Below are positions 6,622 to 15,185 of a stretch of 64,000 nucleotides of DNA, in pieces; the stretch's first letter is position 1; every line of letters begins with the position of its first letter. The stretch spans positions 1 through 64,000 of the forward strand of contig NZ_BAABMF010000014.1 in the NCBI RefSeq assembly GCF_050402865.1. The letters run 5' to 3'. The translations under genes were made by a program, and so were the position numbers. The notes beneath the pieces are model-generated. The model worked only from the letters and a program-made list of their open reading frames with translations. It did not search any database and had not been told where the DNA came from. This stretch comes from Clostridium_AF sediminicola (GTDB lineage: Bacteria; Bacillota; Clostridia; Clostridiales; Clostridiaceae).

Positions 6622-8079
6622 ATGAGAAAATTTGAAAGTAACGTGCAATTATTAAAGTATAGAATTCTAAAAGAAGTTTGTAAAGTTGCAATTGAAGATC
6701 CTGATGAAGGTAAATTTGAAAATATTCCTGAAATGATAGTTAATGAAGAGTCACCTAGAATGAGGTGCTGTATTTACAAAGAGAGAGCTATTACTAAAGA
6801 TAGAGTAAAGCTAGCTAGAGGTGGAGATAAAACTAATAGCAATGTAATAGAGGTATTAAATTCTGCATGTGATGAATGTCCAATAAATAGATTTACTGTT
6901 ACAGAGGCTTGTAGAGGATGTATAGCTCATAAATGTATGGATATATGTCCAGTTAATGCAATAACTCATGTAGGTCAAAGGGCTTATATAAATCCTAAAT
7001 TGTGTATTGAGTGTGGTAAATGTAAAAGCGTATGTCCTTACGATGCAATTTCAGATGTTAGAAGACCGTGTGTAAAGGCATGTGGGGTAAATGCAATTTC
7101 TATAGATAACAAAAAGAAAGCTTCAATTGATAACGACAAATGTATTCAATGTGGAGCTTGTGTATATCAATGTCCATTTGGAGCTATAGAAGATAAATCT
7201 TATGTTTGTGAAATAATAGAGTTATTAAAGAAATCTAAAATTGATAATAAATTAAAGGTATATGCGGTGATAGCCCCTGCAATATCAAGTCAATTTACAT
7301 CTACGAAAATTGGACAAATAGTTACTGGTATCAAAAAAATTGGCTTTCATGACGTTGTTGAGGCTGCTTTGGGTGCTGATATAATTGCATTAAATGAAGC
7401 AAAGGAATTTAAGGAAGTTTTAGATGAAAAAGAATTTATGACTACATCATGTTGTCCTGCATTTGTAGCACATATTAAGAAAAATTATCCTACACTAGAA
7501 GGTAATATATCTAGTTCTGTTTCACCAATGATTGCTATATCAAAACTGATTAAAAATATTGAACCAGAAGCAAAAGTTGTATTTATTGGTCCATGTACAG
7601 CGAAGAAAATGGAGATTCAACAAGAAGAACTAAAAGGATTTACTGATTTTGTAATGACTTTTGAAGAACTTCAAGCAATGTTGGATGCAATGGATATTAA
7701 TGTTGAAGAGTGTGAAGAAGGAAAGTTAAATAATGCTTCATTCTTTGGCAGAATATTTGCAAGGTCTGGTGGAGTTACAGAATCTATTAAACATATCATA
7801 GAAGAACAAAATATAGATGTGGAATTTAAACCTATAGTTTGTGATGGCCTGAAAGCGTGTGATATTGCTTTGAAAATGGCGAAGGTAAATAAAAGTAAGG
7901 GTAATTTTATTGAAGGAATGGCATGTTCTGGAGGATGTATAGGAGGAGCTGCTTCACTAAGTCATGGAACTAAAGATAAAACTGAAGTAGATAAATACGG
8001 TAACTTAGCTCATGAAAAGAATATAATTAATTCGCTAAGAGTGCTTGATTTGAAAGATATTAATTTTAAAAGAAAATAA
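6622..8079 (+). CDS. [FeFe] hydrogenase, group B type
   Basis: A 485-residue iron-sulfur hydrogenase. The N-terminal 200 residues are rich in cysteine, with a CxxCxxxxC cluster near 87-105 and several [4Fe-4S] motifs (CIECGKCKSVC, CIQCGACVYQC). The H-cluster motifs are TSCCPAF (C277, C278), IGPC (C325) and MACSGGCIGG (C435, C439), so it can in principle hold an active site. The lack of a [2Fe-2S] plant-type N-terminus and the motif variants fit group B enzymes, which are common in anaerobes and mostly uncharacterised. It starts 14 bp after the phosphatase gene and ends in a strong terminator, so it is the last gene of the Rex-linked operon and may be the target or partner of the sensor upstream. 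Confidence 0.88.
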   Translation: MRKFESNVQLLKYRILKEVCKVAIEDPDEGKFENIPEMIVNEESPRMRCCIYKERAITKDRVKLARGGDKTNSNVIEVLNSACDECPINRFTVTEACRGCIAHKCMDICPVNAITHVGQRAYINPKLCIECGKCKSVCPYDAISDVRRPCVKACGVNAISIDNKKKASIDNDKCIQCGACVYQCPFGAIEDKSYVCEIIELLKKSKIDNKLKVYAVIAPAISSQFTSTKIGQIVTGIKKIGFHDVVEAALGADIIALNEAKEFKEVLDEKEFMTTSCCPAFVAHIKKNYPTLEGNISSSVSPMIAISKLIKNIEPEAKVVFIGPCTAKKMEIQQEELKGFTDFVMTFEELQAMLDAMDINVEECEEGKLNNASFFGRIFARSGGVTESIKHIIEEQNIDVEFKPIVCDGLKACDIALKMAKVNKSKGNFIEGMACSGGCIGGAASLSHGTKDKTEVDKYGNLAHEKNIINSLRVLDLKDINFKRK

Positions 8080-8083
8080 AATC

Positions 8084-8118
8084 AAAGGTTTCCAAGAATA
8101 TTATTGGAAACCTTTTTT
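8084..8118 (+). terminator. Hydrogenase operon terminator
   Basis: AAAGGTTTCCAA pairs perfectly with TTGGAAACCTTT, followed by a T tract, four bases after the TAA stop. Confidence 0.9.
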
Positions 8119-8143
8119 AAAACAAGCTATATTGTGGTATAAT
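8115..8143 (+). promoter_or_regulatory. Extended -10 promoter of the S1-like gene
   Basis: TGGTATAAT ends at 8143 and is an extended -10 box; the -35 position has only the weak TTTTAA. The gene starts about 48 bp downstream. Confidence 0.5.
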
Positions 8144-8190
8144 ACTAAATGTATGAGTATGAACGAATAATTTAAGAGGGAGAGATATAA

Positions 8191-9372
8191 GTGTCAGAAG
8201 AGAATTTAAATACAATGAATGAAATGATGAGTGAAATCGAAAAGTCAATGGAACCAATACATGCAGGTGATGTAGTTACTGGAAAGGTAATTTCAGCATC
8301 TGAAAATGAAGTTTTGGTTAATGTTGGATACATTTCAGACGGAATCATAAATAGTACAGAATTAACAGGTGACCCAGAAGTTAGTCCTGCAGAAAAAGTT
8401 AATGCAGGAGATGAAATTGAAGTTTACGTTATAAAAGTTAATAACGGAGAAGGCAATGTTTTGTTATCTCAAAAGAGAGCTGAAGCGATTAAAGCATGGG
8501 ATGAAATAGAAAATGCTGTAGGTAGCGAAAATACTTTTGAAGTTGAAATTAAAGAAGCTGTAAAAGGTGGAGTTGTTACTTCAATTAAAGGAATAAGAGC
8601 TTTTGTACCTGCATCTCAACTTTCAGTAAACTTTATTAAGGATTTAAAAACTTTCGTAGGGAAAACTTTAGAAGTGAAAGTTATTGAAGTTGATAAAGAA
8701 AAAAATAGAGTAATACTATCAAGAAAAGTTATAGAGCAAGCTGAATTAGATGTAAAGAAAAAAGAAACTTGGGCTTCTTTAGTAAAAGGTGAAAAAAGAG
8801 CCGGAACTGTTACAAGAATAGCAAAATTTGGTGCTTTTGTTAATCTTGGAGGAGTTGATGGTTTAATCCATATTACTCAATTATCTTGGGATAGAGTAAA
8901 AAAAGTTGAAGATATAGTTTCTGTAGGAGATAAAGTAGAAGTATTCGTACTTGACTTTGACAATGAAACAGGTAAAATATCTCTTAGCTTGAAAGATGTA
9001 AAAGAAGATCCACGTAAAAAAGCAATGGAAGATATCAAAGAAAATGATATTTTAGATGGTAAAGTTATAAAACTTCTTAAATTCGGTGCTTTTGTTCAAA
9101 TAAAACCAGGTGTTGAAGGTTTAGTACATATTTCACAAATTTGTGAAGATAGAATAGCTGATCCTTCAGAAAAATTAAGTACTGGTGATAATGTAAAAGT
9201 TAAAGTACTTGGAGTAGACAAAGAAGGCGGTAAAATTAGCCTAAGTATAAAAGAAGCAGCAGATGAAGTGCCAGGAGAATACCAAGAATTCCTACAAGAA
9301 CAAAACCAAGAAGATAGTGGAACAACTTTAGGAGATTTATTCGGAGACAAATTAAAAGATTTATTTAAGTAA
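8191..9372 (+). CDS. rpsA: Ribosomal protein S1-like RNA-binding protein
   Basis: A 393-residue protein of four S1 (OB-fold) RNA-binding repeats, at about residues 20-90, 105-170, 190-260 and 275-345; each ends in the typical VLLSQKR, VILSRK or ISLS-K segment. Family members assist translation initiation or bind mRNA. In many Clostridia this protein is fused to IspH; here it stands alone. The start is GTG 8191 behind AGGGAGAG. The C-terminal 45 residues are an acidic/Gln-rich tail. The gene is monocistronic, with its own promoter and a bidirectional terminator. Four-repeat Firmicute S1 proteins may not be essential in the way E. coli S1 is, so ribosomal membership is less certain than RNA binding. 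Confidence 0.9.
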   Translation: MSEENLNTMNEMMSEIEKSMEPIHAGDVVTGKVISASENEVLVNVGYISDGIINSTELTGDPEVSPAEKVNAGDEIEVYVIKVNNGEGNVLLSQKRAEAIKAWDEIENAVGSENTFEVEIKEAVKGGVVTSIKGIRAFVPASQLSVNFIKDLKTFVGKTLEVKVIEVDKEKNRVILSRKVIEQAELDVKKKETWASLVKGEKRAGTVTRIAKFGAFVNLGGVDGLIHITQLSWDRVKKVEDIVSVGDKVEVFVLDFDNETGKISLSLKDVKEDPRKKAMEDIKENDILDGKVIKLLKFGAFVQIKPGVEGLVHISQICEDRIADPSEKLSTGDNVKVKVLGVDKEGGKISLSIKEAADEVPGEYQEFLQEQNQEDSGTTLGDLFGDKLKDLFK

Positions 9373-9379
9373 TAAAAGT

Positions 9380-9434
9380 AAAAAGGTCAGATTTAAGGAT
9401 TAACACAAGTTATTCTTAAATCTGACCTTTTTTT
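9380..9434. terminator. Bidirectional terminator
   Basis: AAAAAGGTCAGATTTAAG and its complement form a long stem with A-rich and T-rich flanks. It serves both the S1-like gene and the convergent HAD gene. Confidence 0.88.
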
Positions 9435-9465
9435 AAGAATTATTAAATGTTTTTGGTAATAGTTT

Positions 9466-10281
9466 TTATGCTATTTTATTTTTCAAAATAAATTCATTTA
9501 TAACATGAGCAACGCCATCTTCGGAATTCGATTTAGTAATATAGTCAGCAATTTCTTTAACCTCATCGAAGGCATTTCCCATTGCAACACCTAATCCTGC
9601 ATATTGGAGCATATGAATATCATTACCCGCATCTCCTACACAAATAATTTCATTAGATTTAATATTTAACTCTTTAGCTATAGCTTTCACACCAGCACCT
9701 TTATTAGCTACTGGATGTAAAAATTCTAAAAAATAAGTAGCACTTCGCACAACAGTATATTTTTCGTAAACTTCTTTAGGTAATTTTTTAATAACTTCAT
9801 CTAAAACATTAGGATCATCTACAAACATGAATTTAATGATTTCAGCTGAAGGATCAAGATTATTTAAGTCTGTAATATATATTGGTATCCCGTTTATATT
9901 TGACTCAATATCAGTATATGGGTTATGAGTAGTAGTTAGTACAGAATCTTTTGTTAATGCATGTCTATTAACATTTAATATCTTACTTAAATTATAAAGG
10001 TATTTAACATCATCATGTGTAAGAATATTTCTACTTAAAACTGCACCAGTTGTGTTATTTTGAACTAGAGCACCGTTAAAAGATACTGAAAAGTTATCAT
10101 TGTCAATTAAATCAAGTTCTTTAAGAAAATTTTCTATTCCCTTTAAAGGTCTTCCTGTAGCTAAAACAACTTTGATTCCATTCTCAATTGCGATTCGTAT
10201 TGATTTTAAATTCTTTTTTGATATTTCCCTATTTTCGTTTAGTAATGTTCCGTCCATATCTAAAGCTATTAATTTATACAT
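9466..10281 (-). CDS. Cof-type HAD-IIB sugar/nucleotide phosphatase
   Basis: A 271-residue Cof/YidA-like hydrolase. Motif I is DMDGTLL (residues 7-13) with the nucleophile and acid/base Asp, motif II lies in VVLATGRP, and motif IV is GDAGNDIHML near residue 213. The alpha/beta cap between motifs II and III marks subclass IIB, whose members dephosphorylate sugar phosphates, pyridoxal phosphate or flavin mononucleotide with low specificity. The ATG follows GGTGGTGAT. It is monocistronic, with no neighbour that hints at a substrate. Confidence 0.9.
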   Translation of the reverse strand: MYKLIALDMDGTLLNENREISKKNLKSIRIAIENGIKVVLATGRPLKGIENFLKELDLIDNDNFSVSFNGALVQNNTTGAVLSRNILTHDDVKYLYNLSKILNVNRHALTKDSVLTTTHNPYTDIESNINGIPIYITDLNNLDPSAEIIKFMFVDDPNVLDEVIKKLPKEVYEKYTVVRSATYFLEFLHPVANKGAGVKAIAKELNIKSNEIICVGDAGNDIHMLQYAGLGVAMGNAFDEVKEIADYITKSNSEDGVAHVINEFILKNKIA

Positions 10282-10659
10282 AATATCACCACCATGGATT
10301 ATTTTTGTCCCAGTTTAAATAAAGTTCTTTAAAAATACACAATAAATAATCAATTTATCTATTTATTAGTAAAAATTTAATAAGTTCATAACCAATTTAC
10401 ATTAAATTGTGATTCAATGCAATAGAAGATTATTGAAGTAATCGTATACTGCGAAAATAAATAAAAAAAAGGAAGTGTATCGATACATTTGACCTTAGAA
10501 TATAGTTATATATATAATTATATTAAATAAGAAACAAGTATATATTTGTGAGTGATTAAACTTGTAACTTTTTAAGTTATCAATAAAAAGTTACAGTAGT
10601 TTAGCTGTGTATAATTCATTTACAAATACTTACTAATATAAATAAGAGAGGGATTTGAT
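10282..10659 (+). other. Intergenic leader with two hairpins upstream of the ECF gene
   Basis: This 378-bp gap holds a perfect 12-bp palindrome, TGTATCGATACA (10476-10487), flanked by AAGG and CCTT, and a perfect ten-pair hairpin GTAACTTTTT/AAAAAGTTAC (10564-10594). The second has no T tract, so it is not an obvious terminator. ECF genes often have riboswitches, but I could not match TPP, FMN, THF, preQ1 or cobalamin motifs here. Confidence 0.35.
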
Positions 10660-11211
10660 ATGGAGAGAAAACTACAAAATGCATCAAATATTGATACTAA
10701 GACTGTTGTTTATGTTGGGATTATGGCAGCTATTACATATGTAGCTACATCAATGATAAATTTGAAGACATTTATGGGTGTTGTTCATCTTGGTGATAGT
10801 ATGGTGTTGTTGGGCGCAATATTACTTGGAAAGAGAAATGGGGCTATATCAGCTGCTATTGGCATGACACTTTTTGATTTATTGAGTGGATACGTTATGT
10901 GGGCACCATTCACCTTTATAATAAAAGCGACAATGGCATTTATTGTTGGTTCTATAGCATTTAGAAAAGAATACCAAGGTCAGAATATATTTAATAACTT
11001 ATTTTCATTTATCATAGCATCTATTTGGATGATTTGTGGTTACTTTGTAACTGGAATAATTTTAGCCAAAGTTACAATGGAATCACCTACGTTAGCATCA
11101 GCAGTTGCTATTGCGGCTAAAGACGTTATTGGAAATATAGGACAAGGAACTGCTGCAATTGTAATTGCATTACCATTAAGTACGATACTAAAAGCTAAAA
11201 TAAGATTATAA
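10660..11211 (+). CDS. ECF transporter substrate-binding (S) component
   Basis: A 183-residue integral membrane protein with about six hydrophobic segments and the layout of ECF S components: VVYVGIMAAITYVAT as helix 1, then VHLGDSMVLLGAILLGKRNGA, a typical turn region for the HmpT/PF07155-like group. S components bind a vitamin or precursor and dock on the shared EcfT-EcfA-EcfA' energising module, which is not in this window. The substrate cannot be read from the sequence; thiamine-precursor, pyridoxine or folate-type ligands are possible. It is monocistronic, with an RBS-like GAGAGGGATTT before ATG and a strong terminator after. The hairpin-bearing leader upstream may be regulatory. Confidence 0.8.
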   Translation: MERKLQNASNIDTKTVVYVGIMAAITYVATSMINLKTFMGVVHLGDSMVLLGAILLGKRNGAISAAIGMTLFDLLSGYVMWAPFTFIIKATMAFIVGSIAFRKEYQGQNIFNNLFSFIIASIWMICGYFVTGIILAKVTMESPTLASAVAIAAKDVIGNIGQGTAAIVIALPLSTILKAKIRL

Positions 11212-11249
11212 ATTTATAATAAATAAAACGCTTCCTTTTGGTAGCTTAG

Positions 11250-11284
11250 GCTGTTGACAAACATAATTTGTCAACAGCTTTTTA
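11250..11284 (+). terminator. Terminator of the ECF gene
   Basis: GCTGTTGACAAA pairs perfectly with TTTGTCAACAGC, followed by TTTTT. Confidence 0.9.
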
Positions 11285-11463
11285 AATTAACTATAGTGTG
11301 TTAAATATATTTGTCTTATAATATACTTAAGAATATTATAAGGTTTGTTATAATATTCTATAAAAAGAGAAAATATCAAATTAGGTTTACTAATGATACT
11401 TATATATATAAACTTACGAAGTATTATATATATTTAATGAGCACATAAACTGGAGGTTTTAAT

Positions 11464-12618
11464 TTGGATATTAAGAAACTTAAAAAATTATTAGGAAATG
11501 AAGAAAATGTGAAACAAGATTTTAAATTAAAACTAGATTTTTCTACTGAAAGTTCTAAAAAAGAATTTGCTAAAGATATATGTGCTCTTGCCAATTCAAG
11601 AGGGGGAAGAGGATACCTTATTATAGGTGTTGAGGATAAAACTAAGAGAATTGTAGGAATAGAACAAAGTGATTTTAGTGAAGAACAAATTCAGCAAGTA
11701 ATATCTTCAAGAATTGATCCACCTGTTCCAGTGAGTTTTGAAATAATTAGTTATGAATCTAAAAAAATAGGGGTTATTACCATTTATCAAAGTGATCAAA
11801 AGCCTTATCAATTCAGAGAAAACGGATCGTTTTATATTAGAAGAGGTTCTACTACAGATACTATGAGAAAAGGTGAAATTATATCAGCAATGCAAGATAA
11901 CTTAAGTTTGGATGCAGAACTGTGCCCTATGATAAAAAGTGGTTTAAATGACTTAGATATGCAATTGGTAAAAAAATATTTTAAAAAACACAATGTTGAA
12001 ATTAATGAAGACAATAAAGAAATATTGATGAGTTCAGCTGGGATTATAACTAGAGAAAGTTCAGAAAAAGAATTTAGATGTACTATGGGTGGTTTATTAG
12101 TTTTTTCACGTATAAATTTTTGGTATTTGCCTAATAATATGATTAGATTAGTTAATAAGGTAAATAATAACTTTAATGAAATATATTTTATACAAGGAGA
12201 TTTATTGAGTATTTTAAATCAGTGTGAAGAAAAGCTGAATGCTATTCTTCCAAAGAAGTATCCTATAAATGCAGTTTTTGAAGGAATAAAAAATGCAGTA
12301 ATTTATAGAGATTATACTACATATAATAAAGAGATAGAGGTAGTAATAGATTATAAGAATATTACAGTTGTAAGTCCTGGTATATTATTAAAGAACTCAA
12401 AAGCACCATTAACTAATTCTCATAATTATATAAAAAGAAATATGTGGATATACGAAAAACTAATAACGTTGGAAACAAGTAATAAGTTTAATAAAAGTGG
12501 CAGAGGATTTACTAGGATGAGAAAAGCTTTTTCAAACCATGGCAAAGTTAAATTTTTAAATGTTATTAGTGAGAATCAGTTTAAAATAATTTATCCAAGT
12601 ATAAATTACTTTAAATAA
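11464..12618 (+). CDS. AlbA_2/Schlafen-type DNA-binding regulator-like protein
   Basis: A 384-residue protein. Residues 15-130 match the AlbA_2 (Schlafen AAA_4) domain: KKEFAKDICALANSRGG, GYLIIGVED, then RENGSFYIRRGSTT. This domain occurs in putative transcriptional regulators and in nuclease or defence-related proteins. The C-terminal half (about 255-340) resembles the degenerate GHKL ATPase-like module often paired with it: FEGIKNAVIYRDY, then ITVVSPG. Translation probably begins at TTG 11464, seven bases after GGAGG. No partner gene lies nearby, so its target is unknown; a regulator is the usual annotation and is only an inference here. Confidence 0.75.
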   Translation: MDIKKLKKLLGNEENVKQDFKLKLDFSTESSKKEFAKDICALANSRGGRGYLIIGVEDKTKRIVGIEQSDFSEEQIQQVISSRIDPPVPVSFEIISYESKKIGVITIYQSDQKPYQFRENGSFYIRRGSTTDTMRKGEIISAMQDNLSLDAELCPMIKSGLNDLDMQLVKKYFKKHNVEINEDNKEILMSSAGIITRESSEKEFRCTMGGLLVFSRINFWYLPNNMIRLVNKVNNNFNEIYFIQGDLLSILNQCEEKLNAILPKKYPINAVFEGIKNAVIYRDYTTYNKEIEVVIDYKNITVVSPGILLKNSKAPLTNSHNYIKRNMWIYEKLITLETSNKFNKSGRGFTRMRKAFSNHGKVKFLNVISENQFKIIYPSINYFK

Positions 12619-12673
12619 TGGTTCAATAGCTAACCAAAGATATTAACAGTTAATGAACTGCTGTAAACGTTTA

Positions 12674-12702
12674 TTGAAAAAATATTCAGAATATTGTATA
12701 AT
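12674..12702 (+). promoter_or_regulatory. Promoter of the P-loop protein gene
   Basis: TTGAAA, 17 bp, TATAAT. The spacer holds an inverted repeat, AATATTC-A-GAATATT (12681-12695), that could be an operator. Confidence 0.65.
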
Positions 12703-12758
12703 AGTAATATAATATTCATTAAGTAAAAAAGCCAAATAAATCTTAAGGGGTGGTTAAA

Positions 12759-13169
12759 ATGATAAATATTTTTTACGGCAAAAAAGGTATAGGTAAAACA
12801 AAATCACTATTGAAACTAGCTAATGAAAAGATTAAAGATGCTAAAGGAAATATTGTATATATTGACGATGACTCAAGACCAATTTTGCAGTTGGATAGAA
12901 AAATTAGATTTGTAGCTACTGAAGATTTTGAATTGAATAACTATATGAATTTTTATGGATTTTTGTGTGGGATTCTTTCTGAAGACTATGATATTGAAAC
13001 TATGTTCATAGACGGATTATTCAACATTGTTGAAGGCGAAGAGGAGGATGCTGCACATTTGTTTTATAAAATGGAAAAATTAGCCCAAAAATATAATGTG
13101 GACTTTTATATAAATGTTAACTATGGCGAAAATGAATTGCCTGCCTATTTACGAAAATATGTTGCTTAA
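12759..13169 (+). CDS. Small P-loop protein
   Basis: A 136-residue soluble protein starting at ATG 12759 behind AAGGGG; an in-frame GTG at 12750 overlaps that site. Residues 7-14 read GKKGIGKT, a Walker A motif, and IETMFIDGLFNI near 88 looks like a Walker B strand. The protein is much shorter than most P-loop ATPases and lacks clear further motifs. Similar short genes occur in Clostridia next to tyrS and are sometimes given uninformative ATPase or twitching-motility names. I can support nucleotide binding but no specific role. Confidence 0.7.
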   Translation: MINIFYGKKGIGKTKSLLKLANEKIKDAKGNIVYIDDDSRPILQLDRKIRFVATEDFELNNYMNFYGFLCGILSEDYDIETMFIDGLFNIVEGEEEDAAHLFYKMEKLAQKYNVDFYINVNYGENELPAYLRKYVA

Positions 13170-13256
13170 ATATAATTTTAGATAAATGTTGAAATGTTTA
13201 AAACTTTAATGGGAAAAAAGAAAAAGTTATTTTAGGTATTCCTTAGTCACTTTAAT

Positions 13257-13280
13257 TGGCCGCTTTTTACAAGCGGCCAT
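13257..13280 (+). terminator. Probable terminator of the P-loop gene
   Basis: TGGCCGCTT and AAGCGGCCA form a GC-rich nine-pair hairpin. The following TTCTTATT is a poor U tract. Confidence 0.6.
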
Positions 13281-13299
13281 TCTTATTATGAAAAAAAAG

Positions 13300-13328
13300 T
13301 TGCAATCTTGAATCTAAATGTATATAAT
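13300..13328 (+). promoter_or_regulatory. tyrS T-box promoter
   Basis: TTGCAA, 17 bp, TATAAT, placing transcription start near 13335 at the head of the T-box leader. Confidence 0.75.
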
Positions 13329-13334
13329 TATCTT

Positions 13335-13636
13335 TGATAGTTAATATATTGTATAAAAGCGATGATGGAAAGAAGTACATCTTTGGATTACTCAGAGAGT
13401 CGGCGGTGCTGTGAGTCGATTATGAAATAGGTGGAAATACATTCCTAAGCTTTATTCTGAAAGGCAAAAAGCTTATTAGGTTGTTACGTAATTCTGCGTT
13501 AAAGAAAAGAGGATCATTTAAAAATAACTTTACTATTTTTAAGCTGTCCTAGCAAGTGGGTATATTTTTATATAAATATATCAATTTGGGTGGTACCACG
13601 GAAATTTTCGTCCCTTAGTTTTAAGGGGCGTTTTTT
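13335..13636 (+). promoter_or_regulatory. T-box riboswitch of tyrS
   Basis: The T-box sequence GGGTGGTACCACGG (13588-13601) is exact, followed by a terminator CGTCCCTTA/TAAGGGGCG with six T (13609-13636). Upstream lies the long stem I region with AGAAGTACATC and a GTTACGTAA segment that could present the tyrosine codon UAC. Uncharged tRNA-Tyr pairing would favour the antiterminator and switch tyrS on. Confidence 0.92.
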
Positions 13637-13651
13637 ATTTTCACAATTTAT

Positions 13652-13830
13652 AGTTGACAGTAAAGGATGATTTTCTTACAGAAAATCTTTAACTAAGCCT
13701 TTGTTAGGTTGACTAACTGGAATAAGGTACTTTTGCTAACGCAAAAGGAAAGAAATTTAAATTAAAAGCTTTCACTTTAGTAAAAGATGTCCTTTACTGA
13801 CAACTGAGCACTGTCAACCGACAACTTGTT
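13652..13830 (+). repeat. Composite heptamer/hairpin repeat, copy A
   Basis: The left arm has units AGTTGAC and AGTAAAG. The core runs GATGATTTTC, GAAAATCTTTAACTAAGCC, GGAATAAGGTAC, then hairpins CTTTTGC/GCAAAAG and AAAGCTTTCACTT. The right arm repeats CTGACAA, CTGAGCA, CTGTCAA and CCGACAA. It sits between the T-box terminator and the tyrS ribosome site. Confidence 0.8.
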
Positions 13831-13871
13831 TCGTCTTTTATTTCAATAGCGCAAAAAAGGGGTGTATATAA

Positions 13872-15092
13872 ATGAACAATGTATTTGATACGTTAATGGA
13901 GAGAGGTTATATAAAACAAACCACTCATGAAGAAGAAATCAAAGAACTTTTAGGAAAGGAAAAAATCACTTTTTATATAGGCTTTGATCCTACAGCAGAC
14001 AGTCTACATGTTGGACATTTTATAGCTATAATGTTTATGTCACATATGCAAAAAGCAGGACATAGACCAATTGCTTTAGTTGGTGGAGGTACTGTTATGG
14101 TAGGTGATCCATCAGGTAAAACTGATATGAGAAAAATGATGACAAAAGAAGAAATTGATAGTAATGTTGACAAAATAAAAGGTCAGCTTTCTAGATTTAT
14201 TGACTTTTCTGATGATAAAGCTATATTAGATAATAATGCTAACTGGCTTTTGGATTTAAACTATGTTAATTTCCTAAGAGAGATTGGAGTGCACTTCTCA
14301 GTAAATAGAATGTTGACTGCTGAGTGTTTCAAACAAAGATTAGAAAAAGGATTATCTTTTCTTGAATTTAACTACATGCTAATGCAAGGATATGATTTCT
14401 TAGTATTGAATCAAAAATATAATTGCCAAATGCAACTTGGTGGAGATGATCAGTGGTCTAATATGATTGCAGGAATGGATTTAATTAGAAGAAAAGAAAG
14501 AAAGCCTGCTTTTGCAATGACATGTACACTTCTTACTAATAGTGAAGGCAAAAAAATGGGTAAAACAGAAAAAGGAGCATTATGGCTAGATCCTAAAAAA
14601 ACTACACCATATGATTTCTATCAATACTGGAGAAATGTTGCAGATGCTGATGTAGAAAAGTGTTTATCGTTATTAACATTTATTCCTATGGAAGAAGTTA
14701 AAAGATTATCATCTTTAGAAGGATCTAGAATAAATGAAGCAAAGAAAGTGCTTGCTTACGAAGTAACAAAGCTTGTTCATGGAGAAGATGAAGCTAAAAA
14801 ATCACAAGAAGCTGCAGAAGCATTATTTGGAGGCGGAGTTGATTTGAAAAATGTTCCTACTGTTACAATTTCAAAGGAACAACTAGGAGATACAATTATT
14901 AACATTCTTGCTGAAGCGAAAGTTTTTCCTTCTAAAAAAGAAGGTAGAAGATTGATTGAGCAAGGTGGACTAAAACTGAATGAAGCAAAAGTAACTGATG
15001 TTGCTGCTCTTATAACAGAAGCAGACTTTAAAGATGGAATGGTAATGATTCAAAGAGGTAAGAAAAAACATTTTAAAATCGTGGTAGAATAG
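13872..15092 (+). CDS. tyrS: Tyrosyl-tRNA synthetase
   Basis: A 406-residue class I enzyme that charges tRNA-Tyr. The HIGH-type motif is HVGHF (residues 46-50) within FDPTADSLHVGH, QLGGDDQW is the tyrosine-binding region near 190, and the KMSKS-type loop is KMGKTE near 230. The C-terminal 60 residues form an S4-like RNA-binding domain (KVFPSKKEGRRLIEQGG). Length is normal for a bacterial TyrS. The ATG follows AAAAAGGGGTG. It is controlled by the T-box leader upstream, with a composite repeat inserted between leader and start codon, and has its own terminator. Confidence 0.97.
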   Translation: MNNVFDTLMERGYIKQTTHEEEIKELLGKEKITFYIGFDPTADSLHVGHFIAIMFMSHMQKAGHRPIALVGGGTVMVGDPSGKTDMRKMMTKEEIDSNVDKIKGQLSRFIDFSDDKAILDNNANWLLDLNYVNFLREIGVHFSVNRMLTAECFKQRLEKGLSFLEFNYMLMQGYDFLVLNQKYNCQMQLGGDDQWSNMIAGMDLIRRKERKPAFAMTCTLLTNSEGKKMGKTEKGALWLDPKKTTPYDFYQYWRNVADADVEKCLSLLTFIPMEEVKRLSSLEGSRINEAKKVLAYEVTKLVHGEDEAKKSQEAAEALFGGGVDLKNVPTVTISKEQLGDTIINILAEAKVFPSKKEGRRLIEQGGLKLNEAKVTDVAALITEADFKDGMVMIQRGKKKHFKIVVE

Positions 15093-15119
15093 AGAAGAAT
15101 GTAGTATAATAATGTGAGA

Positions 15120-15168
15120 AAGGGTTTTGAATAAATGCTATTATATGCATTTATTTGAAACCTTATTT
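15120..15168 (+). terminator. tyrS terminator
   Basis: AGGGTTT and AATAAATGC pair with GCATTTATT and AAACCT across a short loop, followed by TATTTTA. Confidence 0.75.
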
Positions 15169-15185
15169 TATGCAAACTTTTTATC

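Noticed and set aside
10282..10659. Known vitamin riboswitch before the ECF gene
   Set aside because: I looked for TPP, FMN, THF, preQ1 and cobalamin core motifs and found none that fit.
11464..12618. Anti-phage defence locus based on the AlbA_2 protein
   Set aside because: The neighbours are housekeeping genes with no nuclease, methylase or phage remnant; a single AlbA_2 protein is not enough.
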